Below, piece by piece: positions 19,475 through 29,401 of a stretch of 64,000 nt of DNA. The DNA is from Xanthomonas vesicatoria ATCC 35937 (GTDB taxonomy: Bacteria; Pseudomonadota; Gammaproteobacteria; Xanthomonadales; Xanthomonadaceae): contig NZ_CP018725.1 in NCBI RefSeq assembly GCF_001908725.1, positions 2,046,001 to 2,110,000 of the forward strand. The letters run 5' to 3'. Below the pieces are notes generated by a model. That model saw only the letters and a program-made list of their open reading frames with translations, ran no database searches and was not told the origin of the DNA. Every line of letters begins with the position of its first letter. The first letter of the stretch is position 1. The position numbers and the translations under genes were made by a program.

Positions 19475-19608
19475 TGAACGAGCGTGCTCAACTGGCTGAA
19501 GGCGCGCCAAGCGCAGGCATGGGCGCAGGCATGGGCCCAAACAAGGACGCGGACGGTGGCAAGCCGACGAGGAGGCTGCCACCGCCCGCGACGGTGAACT
19601 TGTTCTAA
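19475..19608 (+). CDS. Possible small protein of 44 residues, unknown
   Basis: A short frame starts MNERAQLAEGAPSAG and ends ATVNLF in the gap between divergent-facing neighbours. It is Gly/Met/Pro-rich with a repeated AGMGAGMG. An AAGGA lies about 13 bases before the ATG, further than ideal. There is no recognised family. It may be a chance frame in GC-rich DNA. Confidence 0.22.
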
Positions 19609-19621
19609 CGGTGGGGAAGGA

Positions 19622-19840
19622 TCAGTGCGTGAGCTGGTCGTACATCCGGGTGAGTTTTTCTTTGGCCTGCAATTTTTCGCGCTTCATCTGGCCCAAGGTC
19701 ACGTCGTCGATGGGGAGTACCCCAAGTTCGGCATCCATGCATTTCTTGTTCAAGAGCTTGTGGCGTTGGTAGAGCTGCTTGAACTCGGGATCGGACTTGA
19801 TCAATGCGTCGATTTCGGTCTGCGGTTGCCCTTCGAACAT
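19622..19840 (-). CDS. YdcH-like (DUF465) small protein
   Basis: 72 residues, highly charged and predicted to be a helical hairpin: an EIDALIKSDPEFKQLYQRHK stretch, then NKKCMDAELG and a basic second helix with KREKLQAKEKL. This matches the YdcH/DUF465 family of small cytoplasmic proteins in both length and the HxxLxxK-type core. Function in the family is not established. It is transcribed alone, with a good purine-rich GGAGGT ribosome-binding sequence just before the ATG. Confidence 0.82.
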   Translation of the reverse strand: MFEGQPQTEIDALIKSDPEFKQLYQRHKLLNKKCMDAELGVLPIDDVTLGQMKREKLQAKEKLTRMYDQLTH

Positions 19841-20192
19841 GGCGTTACCTCCTTCACTTAAAACAAGAACGCCCCGGCCGCGAACGGCGCAGGGCGCTGC
19901 TTGGGAATCGAAGACCCGCGCGTCACGTCGGCAAAGGCCATCACGGTAGACGCACTGGTAAAACCACTACCTGTTGCAACTGCGTGCGTCACTGCGTGCC
20001 CTTGCGTCACTGACCCGGCCCTCCGTACTTCCGGGCGGCGGAGTTGCTGCCCAGAGGTACGACCCTACGCCGGTCGCGGAGGGGGTTCAAGGCCGGAACG
20101 GCTGCTTTTGCCGTTCCCTGCGTCAATCAATGACCGCGGTTCAACCGGGCGTCATGCCCGGGTTAAAACGCCTTAACTTCCAACCACTTGCA
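19841..20192. other. Intergenic region, no gene seen
   Basis: 352 bases between the ydcH-like start and the 3' end of the OmpA-like gene. It should hold the ydcH promoter. An imperfect hairpin (AACCGGGC at 20143-20150 with GCCCGGGTT at 20156-20164) could end the OmpA-like operon, but there is no following T tract. Several short GCGTCACTGCGTGC-like direct repeats occur near 19980-20010. No coding signal. Confidence 0.5.
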
Positions 20193-21083
20193 TTACGGCG
20201 AGACAACGATTTCGGCTGCACGCGTCTTGCTGGCGGCACCCTTGCTACCGCTGACCTGCAGCCGCGATGCTGCAACACCCCCAGCGACCAATGCGTCGCG
20301 GAGCGCCTCGGCACGCTTCTTGGCCACCGCCGCATCGCTGTCGAAGCCGACGATGCTGACCCGGCCCTTCTTGCCGATGTTCAGGTATTCGGCCAGCGCC
20401 TTGGCCTGCCCGGTCGCATCGCCGGACAACGCCGCCTTGCCGCCAAACGCGCCACTGCCTAGCGAGAACACTTCGCCGCGGCTGTCCACCTTGGACGACG
20501 GCAGCTTGGCGCCGGCCACCAGCTCGGCTTCTTCATGGGCGAGCTGAAGGGCTTTTTGCTGGGCGGCGTTGAGCTTGGCCGTCTGCTTGCCGGCGACGCT
20601 GGTCAGCGCCAGCTCGGCATCCTGGCGGGCTAGGGTCTCCTGCTCGGCGGCCTGTCGCATGCGCTCGGCCTCCTCGGCCTGGATCTGCGCCTGCACGCGC
20701 AGGCGCTCGGCCTCCTGCCGGGCGCGCGAGGCGTCGCGGCGGCTGGCTTCGATCAGCAGATCGTTGCGGGTGCCTTCCAGGCGGTCCAGCTCGCGCCGGG
20801 CCAGCGAGGTGCGGGCGGTGAGCTCGGCGATCTCGACCCGGCGGTCGGCCAGAAACACCAGCTCATCGCGGTCGCGACGCTTGGCCTCGGCAAGCGCGCC
20901 GATGGTCTGCTGCGCCTGCAGGCGTTCGTAGCGGGCCAGGTCGCTGGTCTGCGGGTCGTTCTGCAGCGCTGCCAGGCGCCGATTGAGCGCGTCGGCCTGT
21001 GGATCGTCCTTGGCAGCCATCGCCAGCGACGGCAGCGTGGCCAGGCTCAGCACACCGATATAAAGGAAGGGGCGCAGTGTCAT
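20193..21083 (-). CDS. OmpA-like C-terminal domain protein with long helical stalk
   Basis: 296 residues. An N-terminal signal peptide ends near LAMAA. A long charged helix (about residues 30-190, rich in Arg/Glu/Gln/Ala) follows, then a domain of about 100 residues ending VSIVGFDSDAAVAKKRAEALRDAL, which has the OmpA-like peptidoglycan-binding pattern of beta strand, then a run of R/K and A, then ALVAGGVAASRLQVSG. The upstream DUF4398-like gene overlaps it by four bases (ATGA), so the two are translated together. A role in envelope tethering is inferred. Confidence 0.75.
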   Translation of the reverse strand: MTLRPFLYIGVLSLATLPSLAMAAKDDPQADALNRRLAALQNDPQTSDLARYERLQAQQTIGALAEAKRRDRDELVFLADRRVEIAELTARTSLARRELDRLEGTRNDLLIEASRRDASRARQEAERLRVQAQIQAEEAERMRQAAEQETLARQDAELALTSVAGKQTAKLNAAQQKALQLAHEEAELVAGAKLPSSKVDSRGEVFSLGSGAFGGKAALSGDATGQAKALAEYLNIGKKGRVSIVGFDSDAAVAKKRAEALRDALVAGGVAASRLQVSGSKGAASKTRAAEIVVSP

Positions 21084-21463
21084 CGGCCGTTCTCCCCGGT
21101 GTTGAGGCTGTTCTGCAGCTGCGCCACTTCCTTGCGGCGTTGCTCCAGCTGGGCGCTGACCACCGCCTCTTCGCTGCGCGCCTTTGCCAGGTCGGCATCG
21201 GCGGCGGCGCGCAGGGCAATCTGCGGCACCTGCTTGCGCTGGCGTTTGTCCAGTTGCGCCTGCTGGGCCTGCATCAGTTCCTGGCGGGCCAGGTTGACCA
21301 GATCCGGGGCATATTGGTCGGCATCGGCCTGGGTGGCACGTTGCACGGCCTGTTCGGCGGCGGTGAGCTCCGGTGCCACCTGGGCGGCGGCTGGAGAGGA
21401 AAGAACCATGAAACAGGCGATGCCATACAGGGATCGCCGCAAGTATGCGAAGCTAGCCGTCAT
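21080..21463 (-). CDS. DUF4398-type periplasmic small protein
   Basis: 127 residues. The signal peptide ends near SSPAAAQ. A helical region has AEQAVQRATQADADQYAPDL and then NLARQELMQAQQA, the pattern seen in DUF4398 proteins, which commonly precede OmpA-like genes. The rest is charged helix. It overlaps the OmpA-like gene (ATGA) and is divergent from pilU across a gap of about 100 bases. Function unknown; a two-protein envelope unit with its neighbour is inferred. Confidence 0.72.
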   Translation of the reverse strand: MTASFAYLRRSLYGIACFMVLSSPAAAQVAPELTAAEQAVQRATQADADQYAPDLVNLARQELMQAQQAQLDKRQRKQVPQIALRAAADADLAKARSEEAVVSAQLEQRRKEVAQLQNSLNTGENGR

Positions 21464-21562
21464 TAGGGGAGCCGTAGCGAGGAAGTCTCGAGCACGGCCA
21501 TTGTCGGAAGCCTGCGGCGGACTTGCAACGAGACGCTGCTGTTTGTTGGGGAACCATTGCGC

Positions 21563-22696
21563 ATGGATATCGGCTACTTCCTGAAGCTGATGACCGAAAA
21601 GAATGCCTCGGACATGTTCTTGACCACCGGCGCGCCGGTGTACATCAAGATCGAAGGCAAGCTCTACCCGCTCGGCAATACGGGGTTGCCGCCGGGGATG
21701 GTCAAGAAAATCGCTTACTCACTGATGGACGAAGGCCAGGTGCCGCAGTTCGAGCGCGAGCTCGAGCTCAACATGGCCATTGCCCTGCCCGACGCCGGAC
21801 GCTTCCGCGTGAACGTGTTCAAGCAGCGTGGCGAAGTGGGCATGGTGATCCGCGCCATCCGCAGCCGGATCCCGAGCATCGAAGAGCTCAACCTGCCGCA
21901 GGTGCTCAAGGACGTCATCATGACCCCGCGCGGGCTGGTGCTGGTGGTGGGCTCGACCGGCTCCGGCAAGTCGACCTCGCTTGCCTCGATGATCGACCAC
22001 CGCAACAGCACCACCACCGGGCACATCCTCACCATCGAGGACCCGATCGAATACCTGCACAAGCACAAGATGTCGATCGTGAACCAGCGCGAGGTGGGCC
22101 TGGACACGCACGCCTTCCAGAGCGCGCTGAAAAACGCGATGCGCGAGGCGCCGGACGTGATCCTGATCGGCGAGATCCTGGATGCCGAGACAATGGAGGC
22201 GGCGATCGCCTTCGCCGAAACCGGTCACCTGTGCCTGGCGACGTTGCACTCCAACAATGCCGACCAGACCATCGAGCGCATCCTCAACTTCTTCCCGGAA
22301 AGCGCGCACAAGAACGTACTGATGAACCTGGCGCTGAATCTGCGCGCCGTGGTCTCGCAGCGCCTGGTCAAGGGCGTGGATGGGCGCCGCCGTCCCGCCA
22401 CCGAGGTATTGCTCAACACCCCGATGATCCGCGACCTGCTGCGCCGCGGTCAGGTGCACGAGGTCAAGCAGGCGATGGAAGAATCGCTGGAGGAAGGCAT
22501 GCAGACCTTCGACCAATGCCTGTTCCGGATGGTCAAGACCGGTGAGATCGAGCAGGAGGAAGCGTTGCGTGCGGCCGATTCGCGTGACGGCCTGGCGCTG
22601 AAATTCCGGCTGTCCGAAGGTGGCTCCGGCGAGCACGATCCTTATGCCGACTACGAGACGGCAGCGGCACCGAAGATCAGTCACGGGTTTATCTGA
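21563..22696 (+). CDS. pilU: Type IV pilus retraction ATPase PilU
   Basis: 377 residues. It begins MDIGYFLKLMTEKNASDMFL, a recognisable PilU N-terminus. Walker A is GSTGSGKST near residue 135, and the Asp box ILTIEDPIEYLHKHK and a GEILDAET Walker B region follow. The HSNNADQTIERILNFFP segment is typical of PilT/PilU. It supports retraction of the pilus as an accessory motor to PilT. The ATG at 21563 is preferred over an in-frame TTG six bases upstream. pilT is not within this window on either side. Confidence 0.93.
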   Translation: MDIGYFLKLMTEKNASDMFLTTGAPVYIKIEGKLYPLGNTGLPPGMVKKIAYSLMDEGQVPQFERELELNMAIALPDAGRFRVNVFKQRGEVGMVIRAIRSRIPSIEELNLPQVLKDVIMTPRGLVLVVGSTGSGKSTSLASMIDHRNSTTTGHILTIEDPIEYLHKHKMSIVNQREVGLDTHAFQSALKNAMREAPDVILIGEILDAETMEAAIAFAETGHLCLATLHSNNADQTIERILNFFPESAHKNVLMNLALNLRAVVSQRLVKGVDGRRRPATEVLLNTPMIRDLLRRGQVHEVKQAMEESLEEGMQTFDQCLFRMVKTGEIEQEEALRAADSRDGLALKFRLSEGGSGEHDPYADYETAAAPKISHGFI

Positions 22697-23082
22697 TCGG
22701 TTGACGGCGAAGATCGGTGATCTTGCGGCGCTTGGGGCCACTGGCGACTGGTGGTCCGGACCTCTGCGACGAGCACCTCATTCGCGACGTCGATGCGACG
22801 AACACCCTCATCCGGCGCTGCGCGCCACCTTCCCCCGCTTGCGGGAGAAGGGAGATCGGCGGCCAAGTGATGCCTCCAGGGTGCCGGCTCCAAACTCTTC
22901 AAACTTGCATCGCGACGCCGGCGCAGCATGACGACATCTGCCCGGATCGATGAGTGGCTGATTGCCTTTTCCCGTACTACGGGAGGAGGTGCCCGAAGGG
23001 CGGATGGGTGGCTGAGTGCCCTTCTCCCGTACCACGGGAGAAGGTGCCCCAAGGGCGGATGAGGGCTGCAGCGTTTTTGCCC
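22697..23082. other. Intergenic region with dispersed repeat units
   Basis: 386 bases between convergent pilU and maiA. It holds three copies of a hairpin-forming repeat (separate entry) and no convincing coding sequence. Confidence 0.6.
22805..23065. repeat. Three copies of a ~45-bp hairpin-forming intergenic repeat
   Basis: Two direct copies lie at 22965-23008 and 23019-23065. Each has a CCCGTA-N2-ACGGGA hairpin, a GGTGCCC segment and a GGGCGGATG tail. A third, partly diverged copy lies in inverted orientation at 22805-22852 (CCTCATCCG ... GCGGGAGAAGGG). The pattern is that of a REP-like family repeated in intergenic DNA. The copies between two gene ends could act as mRNA 3'-end stabilisers or terminators. 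Confidence 0.7.
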
Positions 23083-23745
23083 TCAGGCCACCGCATCCAC
23101 CTGCATTTCAGGCCGTGCCATATCGAAGGCCGGTAACGCCAGGCAAGCGTGCTCGATGCGCTGCAAGGTCGGATACGGCGCCAGATCGACGTCGAACCGG
23201 TGCGCGTTGTAGAGCTGCGGAATCAGCACGCAATCGGCCAGGCGTGGTACGTCGCCATGGCAGAAGCGCCCGGTCTGCGCATCGCGCGCCAGCTGTGTTT
23301 CCAGTGCGGCGAACCCGCGCTGCATCCAGTGCCGGGTCCACTGCAGGCGTTGCGCGGCCTCCAGCGCAAAGTCGTGCTCCAGCAGCTGGGTGACGCGCAG
23401 GTTGTTGAGCGGATGCACATCGCAGGCGATGAGTTGCGCCAGCGCGCGTACGCGGGCGCGTTCGACCGGGCCAGATGGCAGCAGCGCGGCGGTGTCCGCG
23501 AACGCCTCTTCCAGATACTCCAGAATCGCCAGCGATTGCGAAATGATCACCGCGCCGTGGCGCAGCGTGGGCACCAGTTCCTGCGGATTGAGCTGCGCGT
23601 AGGCTGGCGCATGCTGCTCGCCGCCCTCGCGCACCAGATGCACCGGATGGATGAGGTGGTCAAGCGCCTTCAACTGCAGGCCGATACGCACACGATACGC
23701 CGCGCTCGAACGCCAGTACGAAAACAGCTCCAGCACCGCGCTCAT
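23083..23745 (-). CDS. maiA: Maleylacetoacetate isomerase (MaiA, zeta-class GST)
   Basis: 220 residues. The N-terminal thioredoxin-like domain has ELFSYWRSSAAYRVRIGLQL, including the SSxxxRVR active-site motif of zeta-class glutathione transferases, and the VISQSLAILEYLEE segment binds glutathione. The C-terminal helical domain has DVHPLNNLRV. It isomerises maleylacetoacetate to fumarylacetoacetate in tyrosine/homogentisate breakdown. The ATG at 23745 sits exactly at the family N-terminus. It follows the fumarylacetoacetase gene by 43 bases on the same strand, forming a two-step operon. Confidence 0.92.
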   Translation of the reverse strand: MSAVLELFSYWRSSAAYRVRIGLQLKALDHLIHPVHLVREGGEQHAPAYAQLNPQELVPTLRHGAVIISQSLAILEYLEEAFADTAALLPSGPVERARVRALAQLIACDVHPLNNLRVTQLLEHDFALEAAQRLQWTRHWMQRGFAALETQLARDAQTGRFCHGDVPRLADCVLIPQLYNAHRFDVDLAPYPTLQRIEHACLALPAFDMARPEMQVDAVA

Positions 23746-23788
23746 GTGCTCTGGCCGGTAGCCGCGGCCGTCGGCGGGACGATACGCG

Positions 23789-24778
23789 TCACGGCACTGG
23801 CTGCCGTTCGACGCGCTGCTCGATCGCGCCAAAGATGCTGGCGCCGCTGGCATCGAACATTTCGATTCGCACCACATCCCCGAACGCCATGAACGGGGTG
23901 CTCGGCTTGCCATCGCGCAAGGTCTCGACCACGCGCTGTTCGGCAAAGCACGACGCGCCCAGCGTGGTGTCTTGGTTGGCAATGGTGCCGGACCCGACAA
24001 TCGTGCCAGCCGACAACGGCCGGGTCTTGGCGGCGTGGGCGATCAGCTGGGCAAAGTCGAACTGCATGTCGTTGCCCGCTTCCGGCGCACCGAACCAGGC
24101 GCCGTTGACATGGGTGACCAGCGGCAGATGGACCTTGTTGCCGCGCCAGGCATCGCCCAGCTCGTCGGGGGTGACGAACACTGGCGACAACGCCGAGCGC
24201 GGCTTGGACTGCACAAAACCAAAGCCCTTGGCGAGCTCGGCCGGGATCAGGTTGCGCAGCGAAACATCGTTAACCAGTCCGATCAGCTGGATATGCGCGG
24301 CGGCCTGGTCGGGCGAGGCGCCCATCGGCACATCATCGGTGACAACCACGATTTCGGCTTCCAGATCGATGCCGTGGTCTTCGCTGATCACCTTGATGGC
24401 ATCGCGCGGACCGTAGAAGCCGGCGCTGGTGGCCTGATACATCAACGGGTCGGTGTAGAAGCTCTCCGGCACCTCGGCATTGCGCGCGCGACGCACCCGC
24501 TCCACATGCGGCAGGTAAGCGCTCCCATCGACGAATTCGTACGCGCGCGGGAGGGGTGCGGCCAGCGCCTGCAGATCCAGATCGAACACGCCGTCGGCGC
24601 TGCCCTCATCAAGCGCGGCAGACAAGGCGTTCAACCGTGGCGCGACGTTGCTCCAGTCTTCCAGCGCGCGCTGCAGCGTCGGCGCGATGCCGGTGGCGTG
24701 CACGGCCTTGCTCAGGTCGCGCGAGACCACGATCAGGCTGCCATCGCGGCCGCCTTCCTTCAGGGAACCTAGCTTCAT
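23789..24778 (-). CDS. Fumarylacetoacetate hydrolase family protein
   Basis: 329 residues. Metal-binding and catalytic features of the FAH fold are present: ISEDHGIDLEAEIVVVTDDV near residue 145 contributes acidic ligands, then LRNLIPAEL, KPRSALSPVFVTPDELG and a SAGTIVGSGTIANQD segment. It hydrolyses fumarylacetoacetate to fumarate and acetoacetate; cotranscription with maiA supports this over other FAH-superfamily activities. The ATG at 24778 begins MKLGSLKEGGRDG. Another ATG two codons upstream is possible. Confidence 0.88.
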   Translation of the reverse strand: MKLGSLKEGGRDGSLIVVSRDLSKAVHATGIAPTLQRALEDWSNVAPRLNALSAALDEGSADGVFDLDLQALAAPLPRAYEFVDGSAYLPHVERVRRARNAEVPESFYTDPLMYQATSAGFYGPRDAIKVISEDHGIDLEAEIVVVTDDVPMGASPDQAAAHIQLIGLVNDVSLRNLIPAELAKGFGFVQSKPRSALSPVFVTPDELGDAWRGNKVHLPLVTHVNGAWFGAPEAGNDMQFDFAQLIAHAAKTRPLSAGTIVGSGTIANQDTTLGASCFAEQRVVETLRDGKPSTPFMAFGDVVRIEMFDASGASIFGAIEQRVERQPVP

Positions 24779-25153
24779 GACCATCCTGTGGTGTGGCTGA
24801 TCGGCCGATTGTACGACCTGCCGCAACAATGGTTGCGATTGAAACAGCTGACCCGCAGCCCAACTGGTGAACGCGCCTTTTGTGCAGCGCGCCAAACGCG
24901 CGTACACTTGCCGGGTCTGCATGCGGCCGTCCGTTTCCCTTAGGGACAGCCGGCGAGGCCAGGATCGATCGATCCGCTCGCCCGCCCCACCCGACGCCTT
25001 TCGTGGTGCCGACAAACCCATCGCTCTTTGATCGGGTTGATCCACCATCTCGCAGCGCGGTTCACGGGAACGCTCCGAGCCTCACTTTTGCATCTGCAAT
25101 GCGTTTGCGCTCCAGGCCTGGCCTGGCGGCGACGCTTTACTTGGAGCTTCCTG
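24779..25153. other. Divergent promoter region between fumarylacetoacetase and rhlE
   Basis: 375 bases separating divergently transcribed genes. It should hold both promoters and a long rhlE leader. A sigma-70-like candidate is listed separately. No additional gene was seen. Confidence 0.5.
24880..24908 (+). promoter_or_regulatory. Candidate sigma-70 promoter for rhlE
   Basis: TTGTGC (24880-24885) and TACACT (24903-24908) are separated by 17 bases, each with four to five matches to consensus. It would give an rhlE leader of about 240 bases, long for a bacterial mRNA but common for cold-responsive RNA helicase genes. Sequence match only. Confidence 0.35.
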
Positions 25154-26539
<1,386 letters not shown>

Positions 26540-26693
26540 TAGACGGCGCCTGCTGGGCACAAGGGCCGCCATGCGGCCCTTGTTGTATCAGGCCCACGTT
26601 TTGTACCTGGCCCGGCGAATCCGGACCTTTGCGTGATCCGGCGCTGCGCCGGCACGCCCCCTTCCCTTTCGTTACCGCTTGCCGATCACCGTC

Positions 26694-27047
26694 ATGGATA
26701 TCTTCAAAGTCTTTACGCTCGAAGCCGCGCATCGGCTTCCCAATGTGCCGCCCGGCCACAAGTGCGCCCGCCTGCATGGGCATTCGTTCCGGGTCGAGCT
26801 GCACGTCAGTGGCGAACCGGGTGCCGACACCGGCTGGATCATGGATTTCGGCGATATCAAGGCGGCCTTCAAACCGATCTACGACCGGCTGGACCACCAT
26901 TACCTCAATGACATCGAGGGGTTGGAGAATCCGACCAGCGAGCGGCTGGCGATCTGGATCTGGGATCAGCTCAAGCCGGCACTGCCGCAATTGAGCGAGA
27001 TCGTGGTGCATGAGACCTGCACCTCCGGTTGCCGCTATCGCGGTTGA
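26694..27047 (+). CDS. queD: 6-carboxy-5,6,7,8-tetrahydropterin synthase (QueD)
   Basis: 117 residues, the usual length. Zinc ligands His13, His28 and His30 are in EAAHRL and ARLHGHSF, and the catalytic Cys24 precedes them. The DFGDIK and DHHYLND segments and the [12 protein letters not shown]-terminus are also diagnostic. It converts dihydroneopterin triphosphate to carboxy-tetrahydropterin in queuosine synthesis. The ATG at 26694 is the natural start; an in-frame TTG fifteen bases earlier is less likely. It is followed by a clear terminator. Confidence 0.93.
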   Translation: MDIFKVFTLEAAHRLPNVPPGHKCARLHGHSFRVELHVSGEPGADTGWIMDFGDIKAAFKPIYDRLDHHYLNDIEGLENPTSERLAIWIWDQLKPALPQLSEIVVHETCTSGCRYRG

Positions 27048-27072
27048 TCGCCTGCGCAATGTTTGAAATGAG

Positions 27073-27099
27073 GCCGCCCGATGGGCGGCTTCATCGTTT
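27073..27099 (+). terminator. Rho-independent terminator after queD
   Basis: GCCGCCC (27073-27079) and GGGCGGC (27083-27089) form a perfect 7-bp stem with a 3-base loop, followed by TTCATCGTTT. It lies 26 bases beyond the queD stop. Confidence 0.7.
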
Positions 27100-27238
27100 C
27101 TGGCGCGCTAACAAGTTCTTGAATGCAAAAGAATTTACGCAAGGTTTTGGAAAAATTCAGCAAACTTGTTGCATCGCACCAATATCTGCGTATGCTGCAA
27201 CGCAAAAAACGGTCACGGCATTCCCCAAGGGGTTCGCA

Positions 27239-27574
27239 ATGTCGGCGCAGTTCGATAACAGCTTTACCAGTCAGTTCGCCTCTGCCGCAGCACGAGCCAA
27301 TCAGTTGGCATTGGACACGCTGGAGCAGAACGTCAACGCGACCACCAGCTTCTTCGGTGAGTTTGCGCAAGCACGCGATCTGGATGCCTACCAGACGCTG
27401 TGGCCGAAAGGCCTGCAACTGGCCCGCGACAACCTGGAGCGCTTGGCCTCGGTCAACCAGGAAGTGGTCGGGATGGGGTTGAAGACGTCCAGCGAGCTTG
27501 GGCAGTTCGCCAAGCAGCAGTTCGACACCGGCAGCGAGCAGGCCGGCTCAACAGGCAAGACACGGCGCAAGTAA
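27239..27574 (+). CDS. Phasin family protein
   Basis: 111 residues. The sequence FTSQFASAAARANQLALDTL, then QNVNATTSFFGEFA and DNLERLASVNQEVVGMGL, has the amphipathic helical pattern of phasin-2 domains that coat polyhydroxyalkanoate granules. The ATG at 27239 is chosen because the phasin match begins there. The 5' region (27090-27238) is the most AT-rich nearby stretch and includes TTGTTG (27166) and TATGCT (27191) with a long 19-base spacer. It is a monocistronic unit with its own terminator. A PHA role is a family inference. Confidence 0.78.
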   Translation: MSAQFDNSFTSQFASAAARANQLALDTLEQNVNATTSFFGEFAQARDLDAYQTLWPKGLQLARDNLERLASVNQEVVGMGLKTSSELGQFAKQQFDTGSEQAGSTGKTRRK

Positions 27575-27626
27575 CGGCCACCAAAATTCAGCGTCTTTGC
27601 ATGGGTCCCTCCCCCCGTGCAATCCG

Positions 27627-27660
27627 GCCCGACAGATCCCTCCCTCTGTCGGGCTTTTTT
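27627..27660 (+). terminator. Rho-independent terminator after the phasin gene
   Basis: GCCCGACAG (27627-27635) pairs perfectly with CTGTCGGGC (27646-27654) and is followed directly by six T residues. This is the best canonical terminator in the window. Confidence 0.92.
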
Positions 27661-27737
27661 ATTGCGCGTTTGCAGGCGATCTATCGCCGCAGCTTGCGCG
27701 CAGCGATTGGCGCTGGCGTGCTTACGGCCAGGCGCGG

Positions 27738-28412
27738 CTAGATCGGTAGCCGCAACTCCTGCGCCTGGCTGGCGGCATCGGCACCCGGACGCCAACGGAT
27801 GCGCCCCCAGCACGGCATCGCCAGCCGCTGGTGCAGCATCTGGATGTTCTCCTCCACGCGCTCCATCTGCGGATCGACCTCGTTGGCGATCCAGCCGATA
27901 CACGCGAGCCCGTCGGCGGCGATGGCGGAAGCGGTCAGGCGCGCATGGTTGATGCAACCCAGCCGCACGCCGACCACCAGCACCACCGGCAGTTGCAGCG
28001 CACGGACCAGGTCGGCCTGGTCCAGATCGGCGCTGAGCGGCGCGGCCCAGCCGCCGACCCCTTCGACCACCACCACCTCGGCCTGGCGACGCAACTGTGC
28101 GAAGGCCCGCGTGATCGGGTCCAGCGACAGGGTCACGCCGACATCGGCGGCGGCGAGCTCCGGTGCCAACGGTGCGGGCAAGGCGTAGGGGTTGAGGGTG
28201 GCGTAGTCCGGCTGCGGGTGGCTGGCCGCCTGCAGCGCCAGCGCGTCTTCATTGCGCCAGCCATCCGACGTCTGTTCGCAGCCACTGGCGACCGGCTTCA
28301 TCCCCACCGCGGTGTGCCCGCGCGCGCGTAGTGCGTGCAGCAGCGCCGTGCTACCCATGGTCTTGCCGATGCCGGTATCGGTGCCGGTGACATACAACGC
28401 CGGGTGCTGCAT
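27738..28412 (-). CDS. bioD: Dethiobiotin synthetase (BioD)
   Basis: 224 residues. The P-loop GTDTGIGKTMGSTALL lies at the N-terminus and is followed by MKPVASGCE and VEGVGGWAAPL, all conserved in BioD. It uses ATP and CO2 to close the ureido ring of dethiobiotin from 7,8-diaminopelargonate in the cytoplasm. It is single here; other bio genes are outside the window. It is convergent with the phasin gene, whose terminator lies between them. Confidence 0.93.
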   Translation of the reverse strand: MQHPALYVTGTDTGIGKTMGSTALLHALRARGHTAVGMKPVASGCEQTSDGWRNEDALALQAASHPQPDYATLNPYALPAPLAPELAAADVGVTLSLDPITRAFAQLRRQAEVVVVEGVGGWAAPLSADLDQADLVRALQLPVVLVVGVRLGCINHARLTASAIAADGLACIGWIANEVDPQMERVEENIQMLHQRLAMPCWGRIRWRPGADAASQAQELRLPI

Positions 28413-28529
28413 GCGTTCGATCCTGCGGCCGGGCCGCCATTGCCGAGAGGGCGCGCAGCATAACGCGCGAATCCAGACGCGCGGCTGAGTCGCAATGCCG
28501 CTGCGGATGGCCGCTGCTAAACTTCGGCC

Positions 28530-29012
28530 ATGTTCGCCACCTCTTCGCTAACCGGCAGCAAGCCGGAACAATATGCCCAGCTCACCGCCCAGGCCCAGGC
28601 CCTGGTGCACGGCGAGCCGGATCGGATCGCCAATGCCGCCAATCTGGCCGCACTGATCTTCCATTCGCTGCCGTCGCTCAACTGGGCCGGCTTCTACTTT
28701 TACGATGGCCGCGAGCTGGTCGTGGGTCCGTTCCAGGGCCTGCCGGCCTGTGTGCGCATTTCCTTGGACAAGGGCGTATGCGGTGCGGCCGCCACGACCC
28801 GGCAAAGCCAGCGCATTGCCGACGTGGACGCGTTTCCCGGGCATATTGCCTGCGATTCGGCGTCGCGCTCGGAACTGGTGATTCCATTGGTCAAGGGCGA
28901 GACGTTGATCGGTGTGCTGGATCTGGACAGCCCGGAGCTGGATCGCTTCGACGCCGACGACCAGCACGGCCTGGAAGCCATCGCGCAGGTCTTCGTCGGC
29001 GCGTTGACGTGA
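28530..29012 (+). CDS. msrC: Free methionine-(R)-sulfoxide reductase (fRMsr, GAF domain)
   Basis: 160 residues, a single GAF domain. The three redox cysteines are Cys74, Cys84 and Cys108 (LPACVRI, KGVCGAA, HIACDSAS). Their spacing of 10 and 24 residues equals that of E. coli fRMsr, and the SELVIPL motif is present. It reduces free methionine-R-sulfoxide. The stop overlaps a GTG that starts the next gene (GTGA), so the two are translationally coupled. Confidence 0.93.
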   Translation: MFATSSLTGSKPEQYAQLTAQAQALVHGEPDRIANAANLAALIFHSLPSLNWAGFYFYDGRELVVGPFQGLPACVRISLDKGVCGAAATTRQSQRIADVDAFPGHIACDSASRSELVIPLVKGETLIGVLDLDSPELDRFDADDQHGLEAIAQVFVGALT

Positions 29013-29401
29013 CCACCGAGCGGCTGCGCAACATCGGCCCGAAAAGTGCAGCGTGGCTGCGCCAGGTCGGCCTGCGCACGCAGCAGGATCTGCAGGCGGT
29101 CGGCGCGGTGGGCGCGTTCGTCAAAGTGCGCCGCGCCGGTTTCAAGCCCAGCCTCAATCTGCTGTATTCGCTGGAAGGCGCCCTGACCGATTGCCATTGG
29201 CAGGACGTGCCGGAAGCGCGGCGGCACGCCTTGCTGGCCGAATACGAGGCGGCCAGTGCGCTTTTACCAGTGCGCGGCCGCGCGGTCGCCGGGCCGGTGG
29301 AGACCGTGCACTACGCGCGAGCCGACAACGACGATACGCATGGCGACATGCTCGACGCAGACGACGACGCTGCGGACCTGAGCCAGACGCGCGAGGATTG
29401 A
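29009..29401 (+). CDS. TfoX C-terminal-domain family protein
   Basis: 130 residues from a GTG that overlaps the msrC stop. The conserved TfoX_C pattern is visible: LRNIGPKSAAWLRQVGL, then VKVRRAGFKPSLNLLYSLEGAL and DCHWQDVP. This is the helix-hairpin-helix-like domain found at the end of competence regulator TfoX; the N-terminal domain is missing, as in many stand-alone family members. The tail is acidic. A regulatory role is possible but unproven. Confidence 0.82.
   Translation: MTTERLRNIGPKSAAWLRQVGLRTQQDLQAVGAVGAFVKVRRAGFKPSLNLLYSLEGALTDCHWQDVPEARRHALLAEYEAASALLPVRGRAVAGPVETVHYARADNDDTHGDMLDADDDAADLSQTRED

Noticed and set aside
17731..19608. 625-codon open frame on the plus strand
   Set aside because: It is antisense to metB and cbs, has His/Gln/Arg-biased composition and no family resemblance; a GC-rich shadow.
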